From positions 173,332-237,331 of the forward strand of contig NZ_JAJAVB010000016.1 of assembly GCF_020615385.1 (NCBI RefSeq): 64,000 nt of DNA, in the 5' to 3' direction. The translations under genes were made by a program, and so were the position numbers. The notes below the pieces were generated by a model that made no database searches, had not been told where the DNA came from, and saw only the letters and a list, made by a program, of their open reading frames with translations. Of the stretch, positions 7,453 through 16,237 are shown piece after piece. The stretch is from Jiella soli. Lineage in GTDB: Bacteria > Pseudomonadota > Alphaproteobacteria > Rhizobiales > Rhizobiaceae. The stretch's first letter is position 1. Each line of letters opens with the position of its first letter.

Positions 7453-10400
7453 ATGACTGCCATGCCGCAAGCCTTTTCCGCCCCCTTCGCACCGGACGAC
7501 ACGGCTGCCGTCGCCGCGCTGCTGGAAGCCTCCAGAGGCTGGACGCACGAGGAGGCGGCGGTCGACAGGCGGGCGCGCAAGCTGGTCGAGGGCATCCGCA
7601 AGGCCGCGGGCGGCATCGGCGGCGTCGAGGACTTCCTGCGCGAGTTCGGCCTGTCGAGCCGCGAGGGGCTGGCGCTGATGATCCTCGCCGAGGCGCTGCT
7701 CCGCGTGCCGGACGCCAAGACGCAGGACCGGCTGATCGAGGACAAGATCGGGACCGGCGACTGGGCCCATCACGAGGGCGGCGAGGACCGCATGCTGACG
7801 GCGGCTTCCGCCTGGGCGCTCGGCATCTCGGCCCGCATCATCCGTCCCGGCGAGACCCCGCAGGGCGTCATGGCCGGCATGGTCAAGCGGCTCGGGGCGC
7901 CGGCCGTGCGCACCGCGACGCGCCAGGCGATGCGCTTCCTCGGACGCCATTTCGTGCTTGGCGAGACGATCGAGGACGCGCTGGAGCGGGCGCGCGGCTT
8001 CGAGAAGAAGGGGTACCGCCACTCCTACGACATGCTGGGCGAGGGTGCCCGGACCGGCGAGGACGCCGAACGCTACTTCAAGTCATATGCCGACGCGATC
8101 GAGGCGATCGGGCGCAAGGCGGGCAACAAGAAGCTGCCGGACCGGCCGGGCATCTCGGTCAAGCTGTCGGCCCTTCATCCGCGCTACCAGCCGATCCAGC
8201 GCGAACGGGTAATGAAGGAGATCGTCCCGAAGGTCGTCGCCCTCGCGCGGCAGGCCCAGAGCTTCGACCTCAATTTGACCATCGACGCCGAGGAAGCCGA
8301 GCGGCTGGAACTCTCGCTCGACGTCATCGACGCCGTCGCGAGGGAACTCGACTTCAGAGGCTGGGAGGGCTTCGGCCTCGCCATCCAGGCCTATCAGAAG
8401 CGCACGCTCGCGGTGATCGAGCATATCGACCAGCTGGCGAGTGCCCGCGGCATCAAGATGATGGTCCGCCTAGTCAAGGGCGCCTATTGGGATACGGAGG
8501 TCAAGCATGCGCAGGAAAAGGGGCTGGAGGGCTATCCGGTCTATACGCGCAAGCCGGCGACCGATCTCTCCTATCTCGTCGCCGCCAAGGCCCTGCTCGA
8601 CAAGCGCGCGCGGCTTTACCCGCAATTTGCCACCCACAACGCCCTGACCGTCGCGACCATCCTGGAAATGGCCGGCGAGGACGTCTCGGGCTTCGAGTTC
8701 CAGCGGCTCCACGGCATGGGCGAGGCGCTCTACGAGACCATGCGCAAGACCGCCGGCACGCAGGTCGCCTGCCGCATCTATGCGCCTGTCGGCGGCTATC
8801 GCGACCTCCTCGCCTATCTGGTGCGCCGGCTCCTGGAAAACGGCGCCAACTCCTCCTTCGTCGCCATGGTGGGCGACGAGGATGTGCCGATCGACGCGCT
8901 TCTGGTGCGCCCACGCGACAAGCTCGAGGAGGGGCCCGCCCGCCACGCCAAGATCGGCCTGCCGAAGGGCCTCTTCGGCGAACGGATCAACTCGAAGGGC
9001 ATCGAGATCGGCGATCGCCGGGCTGTGGCGCGGTTCGTCGAAAGCCGCGACAGGACGAAGCTTGCGGGTGCGGAAGCCAAGTGCGGCTTCTCCGCCGGGT
9101 CGAGCGAGGCGGTGGAGATCCGCTCGCCGATCGACGGAAGCGTCGTCGGCAAGAGCCACCATCTGTCCGCCGAGGCGGCAACGGCGCTCGTCGCGGAGGC
9201 CGCGCGCCATGTCCGGGCGGCGGAAGCCGTCAAGCCGGCCGAGCGCGCGAAGCTTCTGCGCAAGGCGGCCGACATGATGGAGGCCGAGAGCGGCCCCCTG
9301 ATGAAGCTCCTCGCGGCCGAAGCCGGCAAGACGATCGACGACGGAATCGCCGAGATCCGCGAGGCGGTCGACTTCCTGCGCTTTTATGCGAGCGAGGCCG
9401 AGCGGCTGTTTTCGGCGCCGACGATCCTGCCGGGTCCGACCGGCGAGGAGAACCGGCTCGTCTACCGCTCGCGCGGCGTCGCGGTCTGCATCTCGCCGTG
9501 GAACTTCCCGCTGGCGATCTTCACCGGCCAAGTCGCGGCCGCGCTCGCCGGCGGCAATGTCGTCATCGCCAAGCCGGCCGAGCAGACGCCGCTCGTTGCC
9601 GCCCATGCGGTTCGCCTGCTGCACGAGGCGGGCTTCTCCAAGGAGCATCTCTATCTCGCGCCCGGCGACGGCTCGGCCGGCGCGGCGCTGACCTCGCATC
9701 CGGCGACCGCGGTCGTCGCCTTTACCGGATCGACCGAGACGGCGCATCTCATCAACCGCGCGCTCGCCGCCCGCAACGCGCCGATCGCGCCGCTGATCGC
9801 CGAGACCGGCGGTATCAACGGGCTGATCGTCGATGCGACGGCGCTGCCCGAGCAGGTGGCGGACGATGTCGTGATGTCGGCCTTCCGCTCGGCCGGCCAG
9901 CGCTGCTCGGCGCTGCGGCTCCTGTTCGTCCAGGAGGACGTCGCCGACAAGATGGTTGAGATGATCGCCGGCGCAGCGGCGGAGCTGACGATCGGCGATC
10001 CGCATCATCTGTCCACCGATATCGGACCGGTGATCGACGCCGAGCAGCTGAAGATGCTGACCGACCATGCGGCGAGGATGGAGCGCGAGCAGAAGGTGGT
10101 CTTCAAGGGCCGGTTGCCGCGAGACCTGCCGGCGGCGGGCCACTGGTTCGCGCCCCGGATTGTCGAACTCGACAGGGCGGAATCCCTCGACCGCGAGGTC
10201 TTCGGGCCGATCCTGCACGTGGTGCGCTGGAAGGCGGGCGAACTCGACAAGGTCTGCGCGGCGATCGAGAAGACCGGCTACGGGCTGACGCTCGGCATTC
10301 ACAGCCGCATCAACGACACGGCGCTCACCGTCGCGGACCGGCTGACGGTCGGGAACGTCTATGTCAACCGCAACATCATCGGCGCGATCGTCGGCTCCCA

Positions 10401-10545
10401 GCCCTTCGGCGGCTCCGGCCTGTCGGGCACCGGGCCCAAGGCCGGCGGCCCGAACTACATAGTAAGGTTCGCTCGCGAACAGGTTATCTCGGTGAATACT
10501 GCGGCCGCCGGCGGCAATGCCAGTCTGATCGCGATGGAATCGTAG
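7453..10545 (+). CDS. putA: Bifunctional proline dehydrogenase / L-glutamate gamma-semialdehyde dehydrogenase
   Basis: 1030 residues. It oxidises proline to pyrroline-5-carboxylate with FAD and then oxidises the hydrolysed semialdehyde to glutamate with NAD+. The proline dehydrogenase barrel spans ~90-470 (RLVKGAYWD at 339-347), and the aldehyde dehydrogenase domain spans ~520-1000 with catalytic Glu784 (AETGG) and Cys818 (GQRCSA). The protein starts directly with the alpha-helical arm and lacks the N-terminal ribbon-helix-helix of E. coli PutA, so it is a short, non-DNA-binding PutA. A GGAG 7 nt before the ATG supports the start. It is divergent from an Lrp-family regulator. putP, the likely proline importer, is 23 kb away at 33.3-34.8 kb. 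Confidence 0.96.
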   Translation: MTAMPQAFSAPFAPDDTAAVAALLEASRGWTHEEAAVDRRARKLVEGIRKAAGGIGGVEDFLREFGLSSREGLALMILAEALLRVPDAKTQDRLIEDKIGTGDWAHHEGGEDRMLTAASAWALGISARIIRPGETPQGVMAGMVKRLGAPAVRTATRQAMRFLGRHFVLGETIEDALERARGFEKKGYRHSYDMLGEGARTGEDAERYFKSYADAIEAIGRKAGNKKLPDRPGISVKLSALHPRYQPIQRERVMKEIVPKVVALARQAQSFDLNLTIDAEEAERLELSLDVIDAVARELDFRGWEGFGLAIQAYQKRTLAVIEHIDQLASARGIKMMVRLVKGAYWDTEVKHAQEKGLEGYPVYTRKPATDLSYLVAAKALLDKRARLYPQFATHNALTVATILEMAGEDVSGFEFQRLHGMGEALYETMRKTAGTQVACRIYAPVGGYRDLLAYLVRRLLENGANSSFVAMVGDEDVPIDALLVRPRDKLEEGPARHAKIGLPKGLFGERINSKGIEIGDRRAVARFVESRDRTKLAGAEAKCGFSAGSSEAVEIRSPIDGSVVGKSHHLSAEAATALVAEAARHVRAAEAVKPAERAKLLRKAADMMEAESGPLMKLLAAEAGKTIDDGIAEIREAVDFLRFYASEAERLFSAPTILPGPTGEENRLVYRSRGVAVCISPWNFPLAIFTGQVAAALAGGNVVIAKPAEQTPLVAAHAVRLLHEAGFSKEHLYLAPGDGSAGAALTSHPATAVVAFTGSTETAHLINRALAARNAPIAPLIAETGGINGLIVDATALPEQVADDVVMSAFRSAGQRCSALRLLFVQEDVADKMVEMIAGAAAELTIGDPHHLSTDIGPVIDAEQLKMLTDHAARMEREQKVVFKGRLPRDLPAAGHWFAPRIVELDRAESLDREVFGPILHVVRWKAGELDKVCAAIEKTGYGLTLGIHSRINDTALTVADRLTVGNVYVNRNIIGAIVGSQPFGGSGLSGTGPKAGGPNYIVRFAREQVISVNTAAAGGNASLIAMES

Positions 10546-10584
10546 CAAACGGGTGACAGCCCATCGCCGTGACCTGTGCTAGAC

Positions 10585-10748
10585 ATATCTTGTCGTCAGC
10601 GGTTCGACGCTTCGGCCGGTGTCCTCCCACCCGGCCGCTGTGGCAGCCCGATATACGACGGCATCGTCTTGAAGGCGTTACTCCTCCCAACGCCGCGTAA
10701 AGACGACTTCCGAATGAAGAGCCCGGTGCAGCGCACCGGGCTTCTTTC
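10585..10748 (+). ncRNA. Candidate sRNA with two anti-Shine-Dalgarno loops (alpha-r14/cuckoo-like)
   Basis: Between putA and fhs three stem-loops follow in series. Hairpin 1 is CGGCCGG (10613-10619) with CCGGCCG (10631-10637), a perfect 7-bp stem whose 11-nt loop contains TCCTCCC. Hairpin 2 is GGCGTT (10674-10679) with AACGCC (10689-10694), a perfect 6-bp stem whose 9-nt loop is ACTCCTCCC. Hairpin 3 is an intrinsic terminator at 10720-10747. Pyrimidine loops complementary to the Shine-Dalgarno sequence plus a Rho-independent terminator are the hallmark of the rhizobial alpha-r14/NfeR1 and 'cuckoo' CUCCUCCC sRNAs, which pair with ribosome binding sites of target mRNAs. The 5' end is approximate, and I cannot exclude processing from the putA 3' end. 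Confidence 0.68.
10720..10747 (+). terminator. Rho-independent terminator behind the sRNA candidate
   Basis: Perfect 9-bp GC-rich stem (GCCCGGTGC at 10721-10729, GCACCGGGC at 10733-10741) with a 3-nt loop, extended by A10720-T10742 and followed by TTCTTTC. It ends the putA/sRNA transcription unit before fhs. Confidence 0.85.
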
Positions 10749-10952
10749 GTCGAGGCGGCTTATCTTCCTGCGCACGAACATATGACATTGGGGAAACTTC
10801 GAACGTGGCGTCCGGCCGCTCGCTCGTCGGATGCAGGCCCTGCTTCCCGGCAGGTCACGGTGGCGGCGACATCCAGGGGCGGGACGCTTTCTGGCAATCG
10901 CCGGCGGCCTCGCCTATGGTCCCGCCCACGATCAAGAACTGCCGGGGAGGCC

Positions 10953-12632
10953 ATGACCGAGGTTTTATCCGACATCGCCATTGCGCGCGCCGCCACCAAG
11001 CGACCGATCCGAGAGATCGCCGAGAAGCTGGGCATCTCCGAGGCCGACATCGTCCCCTATGGCCACGACAAGGCGAAGATCTCGGCCGGCTTCATCAAAT
11101 CGCTGGAGGGGCGCCCCACGGGCCGCCTGATCCTCGTCACGGCGGTCAACCCGACCCCGGCCGGGGAGGGCAAGACGACCACCACGGTCGGGCTTGGCGA
11201 CGGGCTGAACCGCATCGGCAAGAAGGCGATGATCTGCATCCGCGAGGCGTCGCTCGGTCCGAATTTCGGTATGAAAGGCGGGGCCGCCGGCGGCGGCTAT
11301 GCGCAGGTCGTGCCGATGGAGGAAATGAACCTCCATTTCACCGGCGACTTCCACGCGATCACCACGGCGCACAATCTCCTCGCCGCGATGATCGACAACC
11401 ACATCCACTGGGGCAACGAGCTCGGCATCGATTCCCGGCGCGTCACCTTCCGCCGCGTTCTGGACATGAACGACCGGGCGCTGCGCGGCGTCGTCGTCTC
11501 GCTGGGTGGCCCGGCCAACGGCTTTCCGCGCCAGTCCGGCTTCGACATCACGGTCGCGTCCGAGGTCATGGCGATCCTCTGCCTCGCTGGCGACCTTAAG
11601 GACCTCGAACGCCGGCTCGGCGACATCATCGTCGGCTATCGCCGCGACAAGAGCCCGGTGACGGCCCGCGACCTCAAGGCCGACGGCGCCATGGCCGTCC
11701 TCCTCAAGGACGCGATGCAGCCGAACCTCGTGCAGACGCTGGAGAACAATCCCGCCTTCGTCCATGGCGGACCCTTCGCCAACATCGCCCATGGCTGCAA
11801 TTCGGTCGTCGCCACCAAGACCGCCCTGCGCCTTGCCGACTATGTCGTCACCGAGGCCGGCTTCGGCGCCGATCTCGGGGCGGAGAAGTTCTTCGACATC
11901 AAGTGCCGCAAGGCCGGGCTGAAGCCCGACGCGGCGGTGATCGTCGCGACGGTGCGGGCGATGAAGATGAATGGCGGCGTCGCCAAGGCCGACCTCGGGA
12001 CGGAGGACGTCGCGGCGGTCCGGCGCGGCTGCGCCAATCTCGGCCGGCATATCGAGAACGTCAAAGGCTTCGGCGTTCCGGTGGTGGTCGCGATCAACCA
12101 TTTCGTCTCCGACACCGAGGCGGAGATCGAGGCGCTCAAGGCCTATGCGGCCGAACTCGGCACGGAGGCGATCCTCTGCCGGCACTGGGCGAAGGGCTCG
12201 GCAGGCATCGAAGACCTCGCCCGCAGAGTGGCGGACCTCGCCGATTCCGGCGTGGCCGACTTCCAGCCGATCTATGGCGACGATCTGACCCTGCTCGACA
12301 AGATCGAGACGGTCGTGAAACGCATCTATCGCGGGGCGGAGGTGACGGCGCCGCAGGCCGTCCGCGACCAGCTCGCCGCCTGGGAAGAGGCCGGCTACGG
12401 CAAGCTGCCGGTCTGCATGGCGAAGACGCAGTATTCCTTCTCCACCGATCCGACGCTTCGCGGCGCGCCGGAGGGCTTTTCCGTGCATGTGCGCGAAGTG
12501 CGCCTGTCGGCGGGGGCCGGCTTCGTCGTCGCGATCTGCGGAGAGATCATGACCATGCCCGGCCTGCCGTCGAAGCCGGCGGCGGAATCGATCCGGCTGA
12601 ATGCGGACGGCGAAATCGAGGGGCTGTTCTGA
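10953..12632 (+). CDS. fhs: Formate-tetrahydrofolate ligase
   Basis: 559 residues, the usual family length. It makes 10-formyl-tetrahydrofolate from formate, THF and ATP in the cytoplasm, feeding purine and one-carbon pools or running in reverse during demethylation-based catabolism. The ATP-binding loop TPAGEGKT is at 68-75, preceded by the conserved KISAGF segment, with [15 protein letters not shown] further on. The ATG at 10953 has GGGGAGG just before it; upstream in-frame residues do not resemble the family. Co-location with choline/betaine uptake fits use of one-carbon units released by betaine demethylation (inference). The next gene is convergent. Confidence 0.96.
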   Translation: MTEVLSDIAIARAATKRPIREIAEKLGISEADIVPYGHDKAKISAGFIKSLEGRPTGRLILVTAVNPTPAGEGKTTTTVGLGDGLNRIGKKAMICIREASLGPNFGMKGGAAGGGYAQVVPMEEMNLHFTGDFHAITTAHNLLAAMIDNHIHWGNELGIDSRRVTFRRVLDMNDRALRGVVVSLGGPANGFPRQSGFDITVASEVMAILCLAGDLKDLERRLGDIIVGYRRDKSPVTARDLKADGAMAVLLKDAMQPNLVQTLENNPAFVHGGPFANIAHGCNSVVATKTALRLADYVVTEAGFGADLGAEKFFDIKCRKAGLKPDAAVIVATVRAMKMNGGVAKADLGTEDVAAVRRGCANLGRHIENVKGFGVPVVVAINHFVSDTEAEIEALKAYAAELGTEAILCRHWAKGSAGIEDLARRVADLADSGVADFQPIYGDDLTLLDKIETVVKRIYRGAEVTAPQAVRDQLAAWEEAGYGKLPVCMAKTQYSFSTDPTLRGAPEGFSVHVREVRLSAGAGFVVAICGEIMTMPGLPSKPAAESIRLNADGEIEGLF

Positions 12633-12714
12633 GAAGAACCCGAAGGGCCAGCCCGGCCCGATGGAAGGCGGTCCCGGTCCGTGGGGCCGCCCGGAGCTGC
12701 CGGAAGGCCTTCTG

Positions 12715-14124
12715 TCAGGCGGCGGCTGCGCCCGATGCCTTGCCGGGTTCGCGGTTCATCTGCTCTGACAGCGCCTTGAGCGCGTCGAGCCCGTTCTCTT
12801 CGATCGGCCCGGATGCCAAACGGCCGGCATAGGCGGCGACGTCTTCCATGCGCTTCAGCGTGCGCCAGTAGATGTCTTCCATCAGGATATGGGCGAATTC
12901 GCCGTTCCGCCCGATCGAGTAGAGTCCATCGACGCCCGTCGATCGGGAGAAGGCGACCCGCTCCGCCTCGTATTCGAGGCGGTAGACCGGATAGGAGACT
13001 GGCGTGCGCACGATGCCGCCGGCGCCGAGACATTTGCCGCGCAGATGCGGATAGAGCTCGCAGATCCCGTCGAGGCAGAGAGAAGCGAGCTTGTCGTCCG
13101 GCATCGTCCAGTGTTCGTCGCCGATCTGGCAGCCGATGTCGAAGGTGATCAGCGTCTTGCCCTCGGGCGCGAGCCAGGGCATCGAGATCGGCGTCTCGGT
13201 CAGCCGGAAGAAGGGCAGGTCGCGGCGCGGCACCCACAGCATGGTGTCCGGCAGATGATGGCGGCCCTCGAAATGCAGGTTCGCAAAGACCATCGGCCGG
13301 TAGCGGAAGCCGGCGAGGGGAGCGAGCGCGTCGGTGCCTTCGACGAGCTTGGGCAGGACATGGACCGGCGCGGTCGAGATCACCGCCGAGGCTTCGAGCG
13401 TTTCGCCCTTCACCCTGATGCCGCGGACTTGGCCCTCCTCCACCAGGATCTTCTCGACCGGCGATTCCAGCCGGATCAGGTGCTTTACCTTCTCGACCGT
13501 CGGCTCGAGCAGCTTGGCGATGCCGCCTTCGGGATAGACGTGGAAGATGCCGGCGTTTTCCGGCGCCTCGTGCGAATAGCCGATGCAGACCGCGCGGCCG
13601 GTGACGCGGGCCGCCGCCTTGAGGTACAGCGACTTCATCGCGCCATGCATCATCTTGTTGCCGATGGCCGGCGAGAGCTGATCGGCCGGCGCGCCCGACC
13701 AGGCTTCGGCAAGCGGCATGGCTACATCCTCGGCGAGCGCATCGCCATAGGCCTGGCGGAACCAGTCCTCGGCGGTCCGCACGTCGCGGCTGCGCAGGCG
13801 GGAGGCCATGGCGCTTCTCAGGAAATGCGGCGAGCGCATCAGTCCCAGCGGGTAGCCATAGGTCCGGCCTCCGAGATGGACGGCCTCGCCATAATGCTTC
13901 ACCGTCCGGCAAATGCCGCTCGCGCCGAGCGTGGCGGCGAGCCGGTTGTTCACGAAATGTGCGCCGACGTCGTAGGTGAAGCCCTGCGGGTCCTTGAAGG
14001 AGGAGGCCATGCCGCCGACCGCCTTCCCGGCCTCGAACACGATCACCGGCAGTCCCCGCCGATGAAGCTCGGCCGCCGCGGTCAGCCCCGCGATGCCGGC
14101 ACCCAGTATGGCGATCGGCTGCAT
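12715..14124 (-). CDS. FAD-dependent amine oxidoreductase (protoporphyrinogen oxidase / UDP-galactopyranose mutase-like)
   Basis: 469 residues from the ATG at 14124 (GGAGAG 7 nt upstream). The N-terminal Rossmann motif ILGAGIAGLTAA has its GxGxxG at residues 8-13, followed by a second FAD contact (VFEAGKAVGGMASSF). The C-terminal SIGRNGEFAHILMEDIYW region is typical of NAD(P)-binding-8 and amino-oxidase flavoproteins that act on carotenoids, sugars or amines. The substrate cannot be read from the sequence, and no partner genes (glycosyltransferases, carotenoid or haem genes) are adjacent. It faces fhs tail to tail, separated by 82 nt that contain a short GGGCC/GGCCC hairpin near 12645-12659. 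Confidence 0.75.
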   Translation of the reverse strand: MQPIAILGAGIAGLTAAAELHRRGLPVIVFEAGKAVGGMASSFKDPQGFTYDVGAHFVNNRLAATLGASGICRTVKHYGEAVHLGGRTYGYPLGLMRSPHFLRSAMASRLRSRDVRTAEDWFRQAYGDALAEDVAMPLAEAWSGAPADQLSPAIGNKMMHGAMKSLYLKAAARVTGRAVCIGYSHEAPENAGIFHVYPEGGIAKLLEPTVEKVKHLIRLESPVEKILVEEGQVRGIRVKGETLEASAVISTAPVHVLPKLVEGTDALAPLAGFRYRPMVFANLHFEGRHHLPDTMLWVPRRDLPFFRLTETPISMPWLAPEGKTLITFDIGCQIGDEHWTMPDDKLASLCLDGICELYPHLRGKCLGAGGIVRTPVSYPVYRLEYEAERVAFSRSTGVDGLYSIGRNGEFAHILMEDIYWRTLKRMEDVAAYAGRLASGPIEENGLDALKALSEQMNREPGKASGAAAA

Positions 14125-14350
14125 CTGTCGTCTCTCCGTGGCCCGCTCGTTGGAACCTGCCGACGGACGCCATCTCGTATGCGTGAGCGTCTGGCGCCTG
14201 CCTCGGGTCGGCAAGACCGTATGGCGGCCTTGCTTAAGGACCGCTTGAAGAGATCACGGATTGTTGTTTTGCGCCCGTCCGAATGCCATTCTTGGTGAAT
14301 GGACCATGAAGCCGGCCACTGCAGCTTGTTCCGCTGGCGACTTCGCCGGG

Positions 14351-14380
14351 CACCGGGCCGAACGCGTCCGACGCCCGGTG
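14351..14380 (-). terminator. Possible hairpin downstream of opgD
   Basis: CACCGGGC (14351-14358) and GCCCGGTG (14373-14380) form a perfect 8-bp stem around a 14-nt loop, ~40 nt beyond the opgD stop. No T-run follows on the minus strand, so terminator function is uncertain. The remaining ~240 bases up to 14124 show no gene. Confidence 0.35.
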
Positions 14381-14420
14381 GCCGGCCGTCTTGCGGACCG
14401 GCCGTTGCGCAGGGCGTTGG

Positions 14421-16040
14421 TCAGGACCGGTTGACGGCTTCCTCCGACCTCGGGAGAAACTGATAGAGCCATGTCTCGGTCAGCGGGGTATCGCCCTGCC
14501 TGAGAAAGGCGCGCAGGTCGACTGGATCATGCCCGTCCGGCGCGATGTCGAACGTCATCCGCCAGGCGGTGCCGACCTTCACCGAATAGCAGTCGACCTT
14601 CGACAGCGTCCCGCGCGAGGCGGTGACCACCGCTTCGACCCCCTTGGCCTCGCGCGGCAGACCGGCGACGAGGCCGCCGTCGAAATCGACCGCGATCTTG
14701 AAGACGCCTTCCGGCCGCGGCTGGCCGGGCACGCCGCCCTGGCCGATCCGCGTCGCCGTGACCGTGCCGGCGGCTGGCGGGTTCGGCTGGTCCTTCGACC
14801 AGGTCAGGCGATAGGACAGGGCGATCTCCTGGCCCTTCTCGACCGGCCGGTTCGAGACCCAGTAGGCGACGATATTGTCGTGGATCTCGTCGTCGGTGGG
14901 GATCTCTACGAGCTGGATCTCGCCGCGGCCCCATCCTTCTTTCGGCTCCACCCAGACGCTGGGGCGCTTGTCGTAGAAGACCCCATCGTCCTGATAGTCG
15001 GAGAAGGCGCGGTCGCGCTGCATGAGGCCGAAGCCCTTCGGGTCCGAATCCGAGAAGCTCGACGTCATCACCGAAGCGGGATTGTTCAGCGGGCGCCAGA
15101 TCCGTTCGCCGGCGCCGGTCCACATCGCCAGGCCGTCGCTGTCGTGCACCTCCGGCCGCCAGTCGACGCGCCGTGGCCGGTCGGTCTCGGAATACCAGTA
15201 CATCGAGGTGAGCGGGGCGAGGCCCACCCGGGCGATCTTGTCGCGAGCGTAGAAGCGCGCATCGACGTCCATCACCACCGGCCCGTCCTTGACGATATCC
15301 ATGCGGAAGGCGCCGGTCATGCGCCGCGAATTCATCAGGCAGGTGATCGTCAGGTCGCGGCCGGGCGTTTGCGATGGTCCGATATAATAGTCGGTGAAGC
15401 GGGGAAATTCCTCCGGCGTCGGCATGGCGACGTCGATCGCCACCGCCCGCGCCGACAGGCCGTACTGGTCGAGCTCGCCGGATGAGCGGAAATAGGCCGC
15501 GCCAAGGAAGGCCAGCCAGTCGCTCTTCTCGTCCCGCGCCATCACCCGCATGCCGGCAAAGCCGATGTCGCGCGGCAGCTTGCGGGCCGGGCTGTCGGCC
15601 GGCATCTCGAAGAGATCCGGATCGTAGATCAGCTGGCGTGCCGTCTCGCCGTCGACGACATGGATGCCGACCGGGAACTGGAAGTAGCGGCCGAGATGGA
15701 AGAGCCGGACCGGCGCCTCGCCCCCGGCGAGCTTCAGCGTCGCGTCCTCGCGATATTTGATCTTCCAGTGCGCGGTGTAGTCGATCTCGTCGAGCACTTT
15801 CGGGTCGCGGGGCGTCTCCGGCAGATAGGCCTCCATGGCCATCCGCCGGGCCCGGTCGGCCAGCATCTCGAAGGAGAAGGGCTTGGGCTCGCGGAAATGC
15901 AGAAGGTCCGGTTCGGCCATCGCCCGGCGCGTCGGCGGCAAGAGGCCGAGCGCGGCGGCGGCGGCGAGAAAGCGGCGGCGCGACAGGCCGCCTGCTGCGG
16001 ATGGCGTTCCGCCGGTCCGGTGGTCGGTATCGTAGCTCAT
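14421..16040 (-). CDS. opgD: Periplasmic glucan biosynthesis protein OpgD/MdoG family, Tat-exported
   Basis: 539 residues. A twin-arginine signal (SRRRFLAAAA, Arg pair at ~21-23) ends near residue 42; Tat export is characteristic of OpgD (MdoD), whereas OpgG uses Sec. The mature protein is the MdoG/OpgD beta-sandwich domain (FSFEMLADRARRMA start, FPVGIHVVDG, RFTDYYIG, WVEPKEGWGRGEI, then a C-terminal Ig-like region ending near YQFLPRSEEAVN). The family shapes or trims osmoregulated periplasmic glucan backbones. No opgH or cgs glucosyltransferase is visible nearby, so the polymer partner must lie elsewhere. Length is normal and the start fits the signal peptide. Confidence 0.88.
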   Translation of the reverse strand: MSYDTDHRTGGTPSAAGGLSRRRFLAAAAALGLLPPTRRAMAEPDLLHFREPKPFSFEMLADRARRMAMEAYLPETPRDPKVLDEIDYTAHWKIKYREDATLKLAGGEAPVRLFHLGRYFQFPVGIHVVDGETARQLIYDPDLFEMPADSPARKLPRDIGFAGMRVMARDEKSDWLAFLGAAYFRSSGELDQYGLSARAVAIDVAMPTPEEFPRFTDYYIGPSQTPGRDLTITCLMNSRRMTGAFRMDIVKDGPVVMDVDARFYARDKIARVGLAPLTSMYWYSETDRPRRVDWRPEVHDSDGLAMWTGAGERIWRPLNNPASVMTSSFSDSDPKGFGLMQRDRAFSDYQDDGVFYDKRPSVWVEPKEGWGRGEIQLVEIPTDDEIHDNIVAYWVSNRPVEKGQEIALSYRLTWSKDQPNPPAAGTVTATRIGQGGVPGQPRPEGVFKIAVDFDGGLVAGLPREAKGVEAVVTASRGTLSKVDCYSVKVGTAWRMTFDIAPDGHDPVDLRAFLRQGDTPLTETWLYQFLPRSEEAVNRS

Positions 16041-16237
16041 CGCGGCGTCCCTAACTCCGCTTGCAAGACGGGCCGGGCGCACCGACCCCTGCACGCTGCA
16101 ATGCGGCAACGTCTGCGTCGAAAGTTTGGCGAAGTGACCGTTTCTGGCGAGAGCAATACGCAGGAAGGTTAACGGAGCATGGCGAGGACGGCCAACCGGT
16201 CGGTAGGCGGGCGTCGAAGCAGGCCGACGTCGTCGAC

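Noticed and set aside
8470-10548. Long open frame on the strand opposite putA (also opposite fhs at 10965-12488 and opposite mrpA at 18805-20919)
   Set aside because: Antisense frames in GC-rich DNA stay open because of third-position G/C in the real gene. Products are Arg/Asp/His-rich with no family resemblance, and the sense frames are clear genes.
12395-14173. 592-residue minus-strand frame covering the FAD oxidoreductase region
   Set aside because: It is a different frame with no flavoprotein motifs. The frame with GxGxxG from 14124 is the real gene.
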